Origin: Vibrio splendidus | GTDB lineage: Bacteria > Pseudomonadota > Gammaproteobacteria > Enterobacterales > Vibrionaceae | Direction of reading: 5' to 3' | DNA length: 64,000 bases | Assembly: GCF_001557875.1 (NCBI RefSeq) | Contig: NZ_LNRF01000007.1 | Span: forward strand, 1 to 64,000 | In this document: positions 17,253 to 28,617 of the stretch, piece after piece | Layout of the letters: each line of letters starts with the position of its first letter | How positions within the stretch are numbered: the stretch's first letter is position 1 | Notes under the pieces: generated by a model | Told to the model about the DNA's origin: nothing | What the model saw: only the letters and a program-made list of their open reading frames with translations | Database searches by the model: none | Translations under genes and position numbers: made by a program

Positions 17253-18182
17253 ATGGCGAATTCGCTCTATCAAAAGCACATCATCTCAATTCCAGAGCTT
17301 TCTCGTGAAGAGCTAGAATTAATTGTTCAAACGGCAGGTCAGCTAAAGGCTGAACCAAACCCAGAACTCATCAAGAACAAAGTTGTTGCCAGTTGCTTCT
17401 TCGAACCTTCAACGCGAACTCGTCTCTCTTTTGAAACTGCGATTCAACGCATCGGTGGTGATGTGATTGGTTTCGACAGTGGTGGTAACACTTCTTTGGC
17501 AAAGAAAGGCGAAACGTTAGCGGACTCGGTACAAGTTATCTCTTCATACGTTGATGCTTACGTGATGCGTCACCCTCAAGAAGGCGCAGCACGTCTGGCT
17601 TCTGAGTTCTCAAACGGTGTACCTGTTATTAACGCAGGTGACGGCGCAAACCAACACCCAACACAAACGTTATTAGACCTATTCTCTATCGCTGAGACAC
17701 AAGGCCGCCTCGACAACCTAAACGTTGCATTCGTTGGTGACCTTAAGTACGGCCGCACCGTTCACTCGTTGACGCAAGCGCTAGCGAAATTCGACAACAT
17801 CTGTTTCTACTTTGTGGCGCCAGAAGCTCTAGCGATGCCAGACTACATTTGCGAAGAGCTTGATGAAGCGGGAATCAAGTACCAACTATTGACGGACATG
17901 GAAGATGTCATTCCTGAGCTTGATGTCTTGTACATGACTCGAGTTCAAAAAGAGCGCTTCGATGAGTCAGAATACGCGCACATCAAATCCGCATACATCC
18001 TGACCGCTTCAATGCTGGAGAATGCACGTGATAACCTGAAGGTTCTACACCCTCTTCCGCGTGTTGATGAAATTACTGTCGATGTCGATAAAACACCTTA
18101 CGCTTACTACTTCCAGCAAGCAGAGAATGGTGTTTACGCTCGTGAAGCATTGCTAGCCCTTGTTCTTAACGAAACGCTGTAG
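17253..18182 (+). CDS. pyrB: Aspartate carbamoyltransferase catalytic subunit
   Basis: A 309-residue protein performing the first committed step of pyrimidine synthesis, aspartate plus carbamoyl phosphate to carbamoyl aspartate. The STRTR loop begins at Ser53, and [19 protein letters not shown] and HPLPRVDE are intact. I chose ATG 17253 ([12 protein letters not shown], as in E. coli) over an in-frame GTG at 17238, which lies in the GGGGAAGA ribosome binding site. It forms the holoenzyme with PyrI, which starts 12 bases after it. Confidence 0.97.
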   Translation: MANSLYQKHIISIPELSREELELIVQTAGQLKAEPNPELIKNKVVASCFFEPSTRTRLSFETAIQRIGGDVIGFDSGGNTSLAKKGETLADSVQVISSYVDAYVMRHPQEGAARLASEFSNGVPVINAGDGANQHPTQTLLDLFSIAETQGRLDNLNVAFVGDLKYGRTVHSLTQALAKFDNICFYFVAPEALAMPDYICEELDEAGIKYQLLTDMEDVIPELDVLYMTRVQKERFDESEYAHIKSAYILTASMLENARDNLKVLHPLPRVDEITVDVDKTPYAYYFQQAENGVYAREALLALVLNETL

Positions 18183-18194
18183 AGGAGAGATATC

Positions 18195-18656
18195 ATGTCT
18201 AAAGAGACTCAATTAAAAGTTGAAGCAATCAGAAACGGTACTGTTATCGACCATATCCCAGCCAACATCGGGATCAAGGTGCTAAAACTGTTCGACATGC
18301 ACAACTCTCATCAGCGTGTGACGATTGGCCTAAATCTGCCGTCCTCTGCACTAGGCGGAAAAGACCTACTCAAGATTGAGAATGTGTTTATCACCGAAGA
18401 ACAGGCGAGCAAGCTGGCTCTTTACGCACCTCATGCTACAGTGAACCAAATCGAAGATTACGAAGTGGTTAAGAAGCTCCCCCTAGAGCTTCCTGAGCAA
18501 ATCAACGATGTTTTCGAGTGTCCAAACACCAACTGTATTACTCACAATGAACCGGTTGAAAGCAGCTTTAAGATCTTTGAAAAGAAAGAAGATATTCAAT
18601 TAAAGTGTAAGTATTGCGAAAAAGTATTCTCTCGCGAGATCGTGACAGAAAGATAA
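18195..18656 (+). CDS. pyrI: Aspartate carbamoyltransferase regulatory subunit
   Basis: A 153-residue partner of PyrB that binds CTP and ATP. All four zinc-binding cysteines, 109, 114, 138 and 141, are at the same positions as in E. coli. The N-terminal allosteric domain ([13 protein letters not shown]) is intact. GAGGAGA lies before the ATG. It is the last gene of the operon, followed by a terminator. Confidence 0.97.
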   Translation: MSKETQLKVEAIRNGTVIDHIPANIGIKVLKLFDMHNSHQRVTIGLNLPSSALGGKDLLKIENVFITEEQASKLALYAPHATVNQIEDYEVVKKLPLELPEQINDVFECPNTNCITHNEPVESSFKIFEKKEDIQLKCKYCEKVFSREIVTER

Positions 18657-18693
18657 CGCCATACGGCAACGCTGACCGAATGTAAAAACTATC

Positions 18694-18720
18694 AAATACC
18701 TCGCCTATGCGGGGTATTTT
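18694..18720 (+). terminator. pyrBI terminator
   Basis: Stem AAATACC-TCGC / GCGG-GGTATTTT with loop CTAT, slightly imperfect, ending in T4. Confidence 0.7.
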
Positions 18721-18792
18721 GCTCTTTACCTATCCAAAGTTTGAAGGCACACTGAAAATTGATTTTTATCTAATAACTGATGGAATAAACCA

Positions 18793-19182
18793 ATGACTAA
18801 AGTACTTCACACAGAATCTGCTCCAGCTGCAATCGGCCCATACGTACAAGGCGTTGACCTTGGCAACATGGTACTGACTTCTGGTCAAATCCCAGTAAAC
18901 CCAGCAACTGGTGAAGTATCTGCTGATATCGCAGAGCAAGCTCGCCAATCTCTAGACAACGTTAAAGCGGTTGTAGAAGCTTCAGGCCTAACTGTAAAAG
19001 ACATCGTAAAGCTAACAGTATTCGTTAAAGACCTAAACGACTTCGGCACAGTAAACGAAGTTTACGGTAAGTTCTTCGATGAGCACGGCGTTGCAAACTA
19101 CCCTGCACGTTCATGTGTTGAAGTAGCCCGTCTACCAAAAGATGTAGGTATCGAGATCGAAGCTATTGCGGTTCGCAAATAG
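18793..19182 (+). CDS. ridA: RidA family enamine/imine deaminase
   Basis: A 129-residue RidA protein. The family hydrolyses the reactive 2-aminoacrylate released by pyridoxal-phosphate dehydratases. The catalytic arginine is Arg106 in YPARSCVEVARLP, with the following VGIEIEAIA typical of the RidA subfamily. The same pyrBI-ridA order is seen in E. coli. It has its own promoter region and terminator. Confidence 0.94.
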   Translation: MTKVLHTESAPAAIGPYVQGVDLGNMVLTSGQIPVNPATGEVSADIAEQARQSLDNVKAVVEASGLTVKDIVKLTVFVKDLNDFGTVNEVYGKFFDEHGVANYPARSCVEVARLPKDVGIEIEAIAVRK

Positions 19183-19250
19183 GTTTTAATCTCTAGATTA
19201 AACACCCTCTAATAAACGACTTAGCGTAATGCTGAATGTTTATTAGATAC

Positions 19251-19280
19251 AAAAAAGGTTGCCCAATTGGCAACCTTTTT
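19251..19280. terminator. Bidirectional terminator between ridA and plsC
   Basis: Perfect stem AAAAGGTTGCC / GGCAACCTTTT, loop AATT, flanked by A and T runs. It serves both convergent genes. Confidence 0.9.
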
Positions 19281-19306
19281 TATTGTCTGTTGTTTGGCTT
19301 AGATAA

Positions 19307-20032
19307 TTACTTTTTATTAAGCTCAACCACTTCTTTGTCTAACTCTTCAAGCTTAGCGGCCATCTGCTCACGAGCTAGGTTAGCCAGTTCACGAACATTA
19401 GACTTGTCGTAGCCTTCAGTGCTGATTGGTGGCAACATTTCAACAATCACGTGACCATTGTTCCAACGGTTTAGCTTCACGCCACCTGTTGAGCTGCACA
19501 CGATAGGGATGATAGGTAAGCCAGCACCAATCGCAGCATGGAATGCACCTGTTTTGAATGGCAGCAGACCACGGCCACGAGAACGAGTGCCCTCAGGGAA
19601 CATCCAAACCGAAACATCACTCTCTTTTAGACTAGTCACGACCTGATCAATCGTACCCACAGCCTTACTACGGTTAGCTCGGTCAATTAGGATGTTGCCC
19701 GTCAACCAGTAAAGCTGACCAAATAGAGGCATCCACACTAGGCTTTTCTTACCAACCGTCACCACTTTTGGCGTTACCGCTGATGAAATCGTGAATAGAT
19801 CCCAACTATTTTGGTGGTTCGCCACATAAACGTGCTGGCCGCGAGAGTAGGCATCTTCTGGAATGCGAAGCTCTAGTTTCATACCGAAGATTTTCGACAT
19901 GCGACCGAAATAACGGCCAAAGGTAAATACGTGTTTCGGGTTACGTGGACTTAATAGACAGTAACCACAACCAAACACAAACATAAGAATCGCAAATATC
20001 GCCACTGCGAAAATACGTAATATTGCTATCAT
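19307..20032 (-). CDS. plsC: 1-acyl-sn-glycerol-3-phosphate acyltransferase
   Basis: A 241-residue membrane enzyme converting lysophosphatidate to phosphatidate. The acyltransferase motifs are NHQNSWD (HX4D), ILIDRANR and FPEGTRSRG, after an N-terminal hydrophobic helix. I start it at ATG 20032 because TGAGGAAC is the ribosome binding site; the GTG at 20044 lies inside that site. It is a single gene after the murA terminator. Vibrios often carry more than one plsC-like gene, so it may be a paralogue. Confidence 0.9.
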   Translation of the reverse strand: MIAILRIFAVAIFAILMFVFGCGYCLLSPRNPKHVFTFGRYFGRMSKIFGMKLELRIPEDAYSRGQHVYVANHQNSWDLFTISSAVTPKVVTVGKKSLVWMPLFGQLYWLTGNILIDRANRSKAVGTIDQVVTSLKESDVSVWMFPEGTRSRGRGLLPFKTGAFHAAIGAGLPIIPIVCSSTGGVKLNRWNNGHVIVEMLPPISTEGYDKSNVRELANLAREQMAAKLEELDKEVVELNKK

Positions 20033-20114
20033 TTTGTTCCTCACCGACCGCCAAGTTGATTCATCTATTCACGCAAAAATGAGCAATAGATTTACTTGCG
20101 GTAAATACAACTAT

Positions 20115-20144
20115 AAAAAAGCCGAAACCAAGGTTCCGACTTTT
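20115..20144 (-). terminator. murA/mla operon terminator
   Basis: Minus strand: AAGTCGGAACC / TTTCGGCTT stem, then T6, 40 bases after the murA stop. Confidence 0.8.
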
Positions 20145-20184
20145 ATGTTTTCATCTTACTGATTCATTAATCCACTAACCTAGG

Positions 20185-21713
<1,529 letters not shown>

Positions 21714-21726
21714 AAATAGCTCCTGC

Positions 21727-22035
21727 CTAATTTTTTATGTGTTCTGCCATCATTGGCTGGATATTGCTCAATTGGAACAACGTTCGTAATTGTTCTGGCA
21801 CGAAACTGAGCATTATATGACAGTTTTGATTTTTTGCATGCTCTAATAAGTGAATTAGCATCACCATTCCTGCTGAATCGACTCGATTTATATGGCTAAG
21901 GTCAATTTCAACGCTCGATTCTGTCGTTTGCCACTTTTCCAATATACGCCAGATTGCAGGAACACTGTCTCGGTCTATATCACCAAGCAGTTGATATTCT
22001 TTAGAGCTTAGTGCTTGCCATTGAGAATGGCTCAT
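21727..22035 (-). CDS. mlaB: MlaB, STAS-domain subunit of the Mla lipid transporter
   Basis: A 102-residue STAS protein with the conserved phosphorylation-type serine in [17 protein letters not shown]. MlaB binds the MlaF ATPase on the cytosolic side and is needed for transporter activity. Its start codon shares one base with the mlaC stop (TAATG), so translation is coupled. Confidence 0.92.
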   Translation of the reverse strand: MSHSQWQALSSKEYQLLGDIDRDSVPAIWRILEKWQTTESSVEIDLSHINRVDSAGMVMLIHLLEHAKNQNCHIMLSFVPEQLRTLFQLSNIQPMMAEHIKN

Positions 22036-22715
22036 TATTTGTTACTCTCAAAACGAATCGGTTGTGCTGCCAATTTCTCTAGCTCGCCAGCAACTTGTAA
22101 GATGCCTTCTTGACGAATCTTAGTATTCCACTCCGATTGCTTGCTCGACAACAGGCTAATACCTTCGGCAACCATATCAAATGCTTTCCACTCACCCGAC
22201 TTCTTGTCTTTACGTAGCTTAAATTCAAGATTAATGTTTGGTCGCGGCGTATCAATGATATCGACCTTGATACTGGTAATACGGCTATCCGCTTTGATTT
22301 TTGGTTCTGGGCCAAATTCAATCGTCTGATCGGTGTATTGAGTCAACACTTGAGCGTAAGAAGAAACTAGGTATTTACGAAATGAATCGATAAATACACC
22401 TACGTCTTTCCTATCCGCACCTTTCAAGTTTGGGCCTAATAACTTAAGTGCCGCATATTGAGCATTCACATAAGGCATCAACTCTTCTTCCACGATGACC
22501 TTCAATAACTCAGGGTCTTGGTGGATATTGTCTTGTTCACTCTTCAAACGCTCAAACGCAACTTCCGCAACTTGAGTCATCATCTGGTATGGCTGAGTAC
22601 GATCAATCGATTCTGCAGCAAAAGCTTGAGCCGAAATAAGTAAAGCCATTGCCGCCATAAACATTGATTTCAAGTAACCAATAGCTTTCAAGTGACGAAT
22701 AGTTTTCAACATCAT
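22035..22715 (-). CDS. mlaC: MlaC, periplasmic phospholipid carrier
   Basis: A 226-residue Ttg2-type protein with a signal peptide ending SAQAFA-AES, around residue 34. It shuttles phospholipid between the outer-membrane MlaA complex and the MlaFEDB transporter. The mature part has the MlaC blocks YQMMTQVAEVAFERL and VDIIDTPRPNINLEFKLRK. The start lies 1 base after the mlaD stop, with AAGGA before it. An adjacent ATG at 22712 is equally possible. An in-frame extension to 22772 would overlap mlaD and is not needed. Confidence 0.93.
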   Translation of the reverse strand: MMLKTIRHLKAIGYLKSMFMAAMALLISAQAFAAESIDRTQPYQMMTQVAEVAFERLKSEQDNIHQDPELLKVIVEEELMPYVNAQYAALKLLGPNLKGADRKDVGVFIDSFRKYLVSSYAQVLTQYTDQTIEFGPEPKIKADSRITSIKVDIIDTPRPNINLEFKLRKDKKSGEWKAFDMVAEGISLLSSKQSEWNTKIRQEGILQVAGELEKLAAQPIRFESNK

Positions 22716-22716
22716 C

Positions 22717-23208
22717 TTATTCCTTTGCTTCGCTGTCATTAGAACCACCAACGCTATACAGCACTTGGCCAATCAAATCTTCTAATACTAATGCCGATTT
22801 GGTGTCTTCAATAGAATCACCATCAACCAACATTTCTTCGTCATCAAAAATAAAGCCCGGAACCAAACTGATGTACTGCTCACCGATTAATCCAGACGTT
22901 AAGATTTGAGCACTAGAGGTATCTGGAAATTGTGAGTACTTCGCATCAATAGACAATTCAACGACAGGAAGATAGCTCTCAGTATCAAGCTCAATACTTT
23001 TAACTCGGCCAACTACCACACCACCGACCTTTACTGGAGAGCGAACTTTTAGACTACCTATGTTGTCAAAGGTCGCTTTTAAGTTATAAGTATGGTTCGA
23101 ACCTATGCCTTTTACGTCAGCAACTTGAAAGATCATGATTAAGATTGCGCAAATTCCGGCAATAACAAAGGTGCCGACCCATAATTCTAATTTTCGAGTT
23201 TGTTGCAT
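22717..23208 (-). CDS. mlaD: MlaD, MCE-domain subunit of the Mla transporter
   Basis: A 163-residue inner-membrane protein with one N-terminal helix (about residues 10-28) and one MCE domain (LKATFDNIGSLKVRSPVKVGGVVVGRV). A hexamer of MlaD forms the periplasmic lipid-passage ring on MlaE. Gaps to both neighbours are 1-2 bases. Confidence 0.95.
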   Translation of the reverse strand: MQQTRKLELWVGTFVIAGICAILIMIFQVADVKGIGSNHTYNLKATFDNIGSLKVRSPVKVGGVVVGRVKSIELDTESYLPVVELSIDAKYSQFPDTSSAQILTSGLIGEQYISLVPGFIFDDEEMLVDGDSIEDTKSALVLEDLIGQVLYSVGGSNDSEAKE

Positions 23209-23210
23209 GA

Positions 23211-23990
23211 TTAATTCCCAAACATCAATGCGGTAAGAACAAAATCTAGCCCGAGTACCGCCAGAGAAGAGTGCACTACAGTGCGTGTGGTTGCCTGACT
23301 AATACCTTCTGAAGTCGGTACTGCATCATAACCATTGAAAAGTGCGATCCAAGTGACTGTGATAGCGAAGACCATGCATTTGATCATGCTGTTACCAATA
23401 TCTCGGCCAAGCTCAACTGAAGACTGCATCGCAGACCAGAAGCTACCGTGGTCAATCCCTTTCCAATCAACACCAACTAACTGAGCCCCCCAAATCCCGA
23501 CCGCCATGAAGATCATAGCGAGCAGTGGCATTGAGATAAGACCAGCCCAAAGACGTGGCGCAATAATGCGTTTAATAGGATCAACAGCCATCATTTCTAG
23601 GCTAGAGATCTGTTCCGTTGCTTTCATTAAGCCGATTTCAGCCGTTAACGCTGAACCTGCGCGGCCTGCAAATAGTAGTGCTGTCACCACTGGGCCCAAC
23701 TCGCGTAACAATGAAAGCGCGACCATTTGGCCAAGGTTCCCCTCAGCTCCGTAGTCGATTAACACGACATAACCTTGCAGGCTAAGCACCATGCCAATAA
23801 ACAGACCCGAAACTAAGATGATAGCCAATGACTGAACGCCAACGCTATAAAGCTGTTTAACTAATAAAGGGAAGTTTTTTAGTCTCGGAATGCCAAATAA
23901 AGCCCCAAATAACATTAGGCTTGCTCGACCAAATGACTCACAGACCGCAAGTGTGCGCTTACCAACACTCGCAATAGTTTTAACAATCAT
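23211..23990 (-). CDS. mlaE: MlaE, permease of the Mla transporter
   Basis: A 259-residue MlaE-family permease with five to six membrane helices. The conserved elbow [28 protein letters not shown] and the [47 protein letters not shown] loop are present. It forms the core of the lipid-trafficking ABC transporter that keeps phospholipids out of the outer leaflet of the outer membrane. Confidence 0.96.
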   Translation of the reverse strand: MIVKTIASVGKRTLAVCESFGRASLMLFGALFGIPRLKNFPLLVKQLYSVGVQSLAIILVSGLFIGMVLSLQGYVVLIDYGAEGNLGQMVALSLLRELGPVVTALLFAGRAGSALTAEIGLMKATEQISSLEMMAVDPIKRIIAPRLWAGLISMPLLAMIFMAVGIWGAQLVGVDWKGIDHGSFWSAMQSSVELGRDIGNSMIKCMVFAITVTWIALFNGYDAVPTSEGISQATTRTVVHSSLAVLGLDFVLTALMFGN

Positions 23991-23991
23991 A

Positions 23992-24786
23992 TTAAAACAA
24001 ATCCTTTTCTAAGCTCTTTGCTGGGAATCTAAATGGCACAGGGCCATCTGCTTCGCCTTGCAAAAATTGTTGCACTCGAGGATCACTGTTGCTGTACAGA
24101 TCATCAGGTGAACCAGATGCAATAACCTTTCCGTCAGCCATCAAGTAAACCCAATCAGCAATACTCATTACCTCAGGCACATCGTGAGAAACGATAATAG
24201 AGGTTAAACCCAAAGCTTGATTAAGATTACGAATCAACTCGACCAATACACCCATAGTTATTGGATCTTGGCCAACAAACGGTTCATCGTACATGATAAG
24301 CTCTGGATCCAGTGCGATCGCACGAGCCAACGCCGCTCGTCTCGCCATACCACCGGACAGTTCACTCGGCATTAATTGTGCCGCGCCTCGTAAGCCTACC
24401 GCTTCAAGCTTAAGCAATACGATGGTACGAATGAATTTTTCATTAAGTTCAGTGTGCTCTCGCAACGGAAATGCCACATTATCAAACACATTGAGATCCG
24501 TAAAAAGCGCACCCGATTGAAAGAGCATGCTCATTTTCTTACGAGCTTGATATAGCTTTCGACGTGATAATGCAGGGATATTGTCGCCATCAAACCAAAT
24601 TTCGCCTTCATCTGGCGGTAGTTGTCCACCAATCAAACGCAGCAAGGTTGTTTTTCCTATCCCCGACGGTCCCATGATTGCGGTTATTTTGCCTTGAGGC
24701 ACCTCTAAACTGATGTCATCAAAGATAACCCGCTCACCGCGTGAGAAGCTGAGGCTCTTAACTTTCACAAGCTCAGTGTTCAACAT
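23992..24786 (-). CDS. mlaF: MlaF, ATPase of the Mla transporter
   Basis: A 264-residue ABC ATPase and the first gene of mlaFEDCB-ibaG-murA. Walker A is GPSGIGKTT near residue 39, the signature is LSGGM (a variant lacking Q, usual for MlaF), and Walker B is [14 protein letters not shown]. The C-terminal tail, which contacts the partner ATPase and MlaB in E. coli, is present ([19 protein letters not shown]). The 264-bp gap to yrbG holds the divergent promoters and nothing else that I can identify. Confidence 0.95.
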   Translation of the reverse strand: MLNTELVKVKSLSFSRGERVIFDDISLEVPQGKITAIMGPSGIGKTTLLRLIGGQLPPDEGEIWFDGDNIPALSRRKLYQARKKMSMLFQSGALFTDLNVFDNVAFPLREHTELNEKFIRTIVLLKLEAVGLRGAAQLMPSELSGGMARRAALARAIALDPELIMYDEPFVGQDPITMGVLVELIRNLNQALGLTSIIVSHDVPEVMSIADWVYLMADGKVIASGSPDDLYSNSDPRVQQFLQGEADGPVPFRFPAKSLEKDLF

Positions 24787-25050
24787 GTTTTTGTTGTTTC
24801 CTTGCTTTAAAAAACGCCAATTATGGCTGCAATAATAATGAGTCTACTTTAGAATTAAAAGCACTGTTCAATTAATTATAAAAAACAGGAAACAAAGGCA
24901 GGGATTTGAAAGCATTGAGAAATTCTTTGTTCAGCTACATTTCTTTGCTACTAACTGGTAATTAATTTGTAGAGTGACTTCCCTTTTATCTAGCAACAAG
25001 TCAAAATTAGCGGTTAATTCTCCGTTTTTTATTAATTTTTAGGAATCATC

Positions 25051-26016
25051 ATGCTTGAAGCGATTGCGTTTCTTATTATCGGTCTAGGTTTTTTGGTGTG
25101 GAGTGCAGATAAACTGGTTTACGGTGCAGCTGCTCTTGCTCGAAACTTCGGTATCTCACCACTAGTTATCGGTATGACGATCTTAGCAATGGGGTCTTCA
25201 GCTCCTGAAATGATGGTTTCTGCCACAGCAGCTCTTGATGGCAAAACAGATACAGCCGTAGGTAACGTTTTAGGCTCAAACATTGCCAATATCGCACTGA
25301 TTTTAGGTATTACAGCGCTTATCAAACCGCTATCAATCAGCTCAGGCGTAATTCGTCGTGAACTACCTTTGATGATAGGTGTCACTTTATTAGCTGGCGC
25401 ACTACTTTGGGATAACCATTTGGGTTTCTACGAAGGCGTGTTGTTATTTGTTCTTTTCGGCGCTTTCTTGTTTGCCATGCTACAAATCAGCCGCAGTGAG
25501 AAAAAGAACGGTGATGCCTTCCTTGACGAGCAAGAATCAGAAATCCCAGAGGGCGTAAGCAACCCTAAAGCCGCAATGTGGGTGGTGATTGGTCTGATCA
25601 TTCTGCCTTTAGCTGCTGATATGCTGGTTGATAATGCGGTAATCATCGCGAAATACTTTGGCATGAGCGACCTTGTGATTGGCCTAACCATCATTGCCGT
25701 AGGTACTAGTCTGCCTGAGCTTGCAGCATCGCTAGCCGGTGTTATGAAAGGTGAAGATGATATGGCCGTGGGCAATATCATTGGTTCAAACGTATTCAAC
25801 ATCCTTGCTGTTATGGGTATCCCGGGCATCCTAAACCCTTCGATTTTGAGCGAGTTTGCGATGGGTCGCGACTTCTGGGTAATGCTGGGCGTATCGCTAC
25901 TGCTTGTGGTCATGGCACTAGGGAAATCTCGTAGCGTGAACCGTATTGAAGGCGGCGTGTTAATCGTAACATTCGTTGTCTACCAAAGTTACCTACTAAT
26001 GAACATGTCGGCTTAA
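25051..26016 (+). CDS. yrbG: Calcium/sodium antiporter YrbG
   Basis: A 321-residue CaCA exchanger with two inverted repeats. The alpha motifs are AMGSSAPEMMVSATAALDGKTDTAVGNVLGSNIANI in the first and AVGTSLPELAASLAGVMKGEDDMAVGNIIGSNVFNI in the second, each with the GSNI/GSNV cation-binding signature. There are about ten membrane helices. The yrbG-kdsD-kdsC-lptC order is the same as in E. coli. The ion specificity is inferred from the family. Confidence 0.92.
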   Translation: MLEAIAFLIIGLGFLVWSADKLVYGAAALARNFGISPLVIGMTILAMGSSAPEMMVSATAALDGKTDTAVGNVLGSNIANIALILGITALIKPLSISSGVIRRELPLMIGVTLLAGALLWDNHLGFYEGVLLFVLFGAFLFAMLQISRSEKKNGDAFLDEQESEIPEGVSNPKAAMWVVIGLIILPLAADMLVDNAVIIAKYFGMSDLVIGLTIIAVGTSLPELAASLAGVMKGEDDMAVGNIIGSNVFNILAVMGIPGILNPSILSEFAMGRDFWVMLGVSLLLVVMALGKSRSVNRIEGGVLIVTFVVYQSYLLMNMSA

Positions 26017-26050
26017 TTGTTGATTTAACTTCCCGTACTTGGAGTATTTG

Positions 26051-27022
26051 ATGTCTCAGCCATTTGATTACCGCAGTGTCGCAAAACAAGTTTTGGAAAC
26101 CGAAGTTGCAGGTCTCACTCAATTAGACCAATATTTTAATGATGATTTTTGCCAAGCTTGCGACCTTATCCTAAATAACAAAGGTAAAGTCGTTGTAATG
26201 GGCATGGGCAAATCAGGTCATATTGGCAACAAAATAGCAGCCACGCTAGCAAGTACCGGTACATCTGCTTTCTTTGTGCACCCAGGTGAAGCTGCACATG
26301 GTGATCTAGGCATGATCGAACCGGGCGATATTGTAATTGCAATATCCAACTCAGGTGAATCAGGAGAGATCCTCAGCCTATTCCCAGTATTAAAACGCTT
26401 GAACATCAAGATCATCAGCATGACAGGTAAGCCAGCATCAAATATGGCTACCTTATCTGATATCCATTTACAAATTTCAGTACCAGAAGAAGCGTGTCCA
26501 CTGGGCTTAGCGCCAACAACTAGCACTACTGCTACTTTGGTGATGGGTGATGCACTAGCCGTTGCACTTTTACAGGCTCGAGGCTTTACCGCTCAAGATT
26601 TTGCTCTGTCTCATCCAGGCGGCGCTTTAGGTCGTCAACTGCTGTTGAAATTAGACGACATCATGCACACAGGCGATGCACTTCCTATTGTTGCTCCGGA
26701 TGCATTAATAAGAGACGCTCTGTTAGAGATCTCTCAAAAAGGCTTAGGCATGACGGCTATCGTTGGTCAAGATGGTCAAATGGCCGGTATTTTTACCGAT
26801 GGTGATTTACGCCGTATCTTAGATAAACGCGTTGATATCCATAATACTCAAATTGGCGATGTGATGACGCTAAACCCTACCGTTGCCGATCCAAACATGC
26901 TTGCAGTTGAGGGTTTAAACTTAATGCAAGCGAAGAGCATCAATGGCTTGATGCTATGCCAAGATGGCAAGCTAGTTGGCGCCCTAAACATGCATGATTT
27001 ATTGAAAGCTGGAGTAATGTAA
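26051..27022 (+). CDS. kdsD: Arabinose-5-phosphate isomerase KdsD
   Basis: A 323-residue enzyme converting ribulose-5-phosphate to arabinose-5-phosphate, the first step of Kdo synthesis for LPS. It has a SIS domain (residues about 40-180, with MGMGKSGHIGNKIAATLASTG) and two CBS domains. The ATG at 26051 is preferred because GGAG lies 10 bases before it and the residues fit E. coli. Its last base overlaps the kdsC start. Confidence 0.96.
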   Translation: MSQPFDYRSVAKQVLETEVAGLTQLDQYFNDDFCQACDLILNNKGKVVVMGMGKSGHIGNKIAATLASTGTSAFFVHPGEAAHGDLGMIEPGDIVIAISNSGESGEILSLFPVLKRLNIKIISMTGKPASNMATLSDIHLQISVPEEACPLGLAPTTSTTATLVMGDALAVALLQARGFTAQDFALSHPGGALGRQLLLKLDDIMHTGDALPIVAPDALIRDALLEISQKGLGMTAIVGQDGQMAGIFTDGDLRRILDKRVDIHNTQIGDVMTLNPTVADPNMLAVEGLNLMQAKSINGLMLCQDGKLVGALNMHDLLKAGVM

Positions 27023-27579
27023 TGACACAGACAGTCGAAACTCTATACGGCACTGTTGACTCAGGTGTATTTGCAATCGCAAAAGACATCAAACTCCTAA
27101 TTTGCGATGTCGATGGCGTATTCTCTGATGGTCGTATCTACATGGGCAACAACGGTGAAGAGCTGAAGACCTTCCACACTCGTGACGGTTACGGCATTAA
27201 GTCACTGATGAATGCTGGCATTGAAATCGCGATCATCACTGGCCGTAAGTCTCAAATTGTTGAAAATCGAATGACGGCTCTCGGCATTAAGCTGATTTAT
27301 CAAGGTCAAGACGATAAAGTTAAGGCATACCAAGATATTTGCGATAAGCTTTCAGTGAATCCTGAAAATACGGGTTATATCGGCGATGATCTGATCGACT
27401 GGCCTGTGATGGAAAAAGTTGGCTTGAAGGTCTGTGTAGCAGATGGTCACCCACTACTTGCAAAGCGTGCAAACTACGTGACAACTATTAAAGGTGGTCA
27501 TGGCGCGGTACGTGAAGTCTGCGACCTTATTTTACAAGCAAGAAATGAACTCGACGTGCATAAAGGTTTAAGCATATGA
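27022..27579 (+). CDS. kdsC: Kdo-8-phosphate phosphatase KdsC
   Basis: A 185-residue HAD phosphatase that releases phosphate from Kdo-8-P. The HAD motifs are LLICDVDGVFSDG (nucleophile Asp and second Asp), IITGRKS and YIGDDLIDWPVM. Its start overlaps kdsD by 1 base and its end overlaps lptC by 4, so the three are translationally coupled. Confidence 0.95.
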   Translation: MTQTVETLYGTVDSGVFAIAKDIKLLICDVDGVFSDGRIYMGNNGEELKTFHTRDGYGIKSLMNAGIEIAIITGRKSQIVENRMTALGIKLIYQGQDDKVKAYQDICDKLSVNPENTGYIGDDLIDWPVMEKVGLKVCVADGHPLLAKRANYVTTIKGGHGAVREVCDLILQARNELDVHKGLSI

Positions 27580-28139
27580 GTTTTACTCGTATTATCTATT
27601 TAATACTAATATTTATTGCCTCTTGGTCGACCTATTACCTGTACGACAAAGAGCAAACATCAACGATACAAGTAGCTCCAAATTTGGAGCTACCCGCGTT
27701 TAGTGGCAAAAGTCTAAACAATATTAGCTACGACGAAAGCGGTATTCGTAGCTATCAGGTTGAATCGACGTATTTAGAACACTACTCAGTGGTTGGCGAT
27801 ACGCACTTTCAAAACCCAGTTCTTTCGGTGTTCCGTGAAGGACACACGATTGAATGGCAAGTCACCGCTGATCGCGCGATTATGGATGAGAATCAAGTTG
27901 TCACTTTTTATGACAACGTCGTGGCAAAGAATCTGTTGCCAGAAGCCAGCTTCGATACAATGACCACTGATAAAATGGTTGTTGAGCTGCCTAGCCGAGA
28001 TTTTTATTCAGAGACTCCGGTCCATATGATCGGTACATTTTTTGAAACTGAGGGGCAAGCAATGAAAGGTAACTTCGGTACCAACAATGCGACCCTCTTT
28101 AATTCTGTTCAAGGTAGATATGAAACTCTTACACCTTAG
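27576..28139 (+). CDS. lptC: LPS export protein LptC
   Basis: A 187-residue protein with one N-terminal helix (about residues 5-22) and a periplasmic beta-jellyroll (EHYSVVGDTHFQNPVLSVF, VVTFYDNVVAKN). It links the LptB2FG extractor to LptA. Its ATG overlaps the kdsC stop by 4 bases. Confidence 0.93.
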   Translation: MSFTRIIYLILIFIASWSTYYLYDKEQTSTIQVAPNLELPAFSGKSLNNISYDESGIRSYQVESTYLEHYSVVGDTHFQNPVLSVFREGHTIEWQVTADRAIMDENQVVTFYDNVVAKNLLPEASFDTMTTDKMVVELPSRDFYSETPVHMIGTFFETEGQAMKGNFGTNNATLFNSVQGRYETLTP

Positions 28140-28614
28140 TTTATTCGCTTTGACCCTTGCGGCACCTAATGTCTATGCTCTGTCTTCGGATAGCGAGCAA
28201 CCTGTCTACATTGACTCAGACAGCCAGCAATTGGATATGAAAAGTAACCAAGTGACTTTCCTTGGTGATGTAAACCTTAAACAAGGCAGCATCAATATCA
28301 ATGCCGATAAGGTTATTGTTACTCGTAACGCCGTAAATGGTGAGATTGAAGAGATTCAAGGCTTCGGTAAGCCAGCAACCTTCTCTCAGCTTACTGACGA
28401 CGGTAAGACACTCTACGGTGAAGCTGACGACTTACATTACCAGCTTGTTGCTGACAGACTGATCATGACCAAGAATGCGATGCTATCTCAAGATGGCAGC
28501 ATCATCCGTGGCTCTAAGATTACTTACCAGATTGCTTCTCAAAAACTGGTTGCCGATAGTGATAGTAGCGAGCGTGTATCAACGGTATTGCAACCAGCGG
28601 AAGTGAATAAGTAA
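28120..28614 (+). CDS. lptA: LPS transport periplasmic protein LptA
   Basis: A 164-residue periplasmic protein with a signal peptide ending at YALSS, about residue 19. It polymerises to form the bridge between LptC and LptD. The repeat blocks IDSDSQQLDMKSNQVTFLGDVNLKQGSININADKVIV and the following beta-strands are typical. I chose ATG 28120 (MKLLHLSLF) because of AAGG 9 bases upstream; it overlaps the end of lptC. Confidence 0.94.
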   Translation: MKLLHLSLFALTLAAPNVYALSSDSEQPVYIDSDSQQLDMKSNQVTFLGDVNLKQGSININADKVIVTRNAVNGEIEEIQGFGKPATFSQLTDDGKTLYGEADDLHYQLVADRLIMTKNAMLSQDGSIIRGSKITYQIASQKLVADSDSSERVSTVLQPAEVNK

Positions 28615-28617
28615 ACT

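Noticed and set aside
16908..17279. 123-residue minus-strand ORF over the end of argF, the pyr promoter and attenuator
   Set aside because: It crosses two genes and a clear regulatory region on the other strand, with no recognisable domain.
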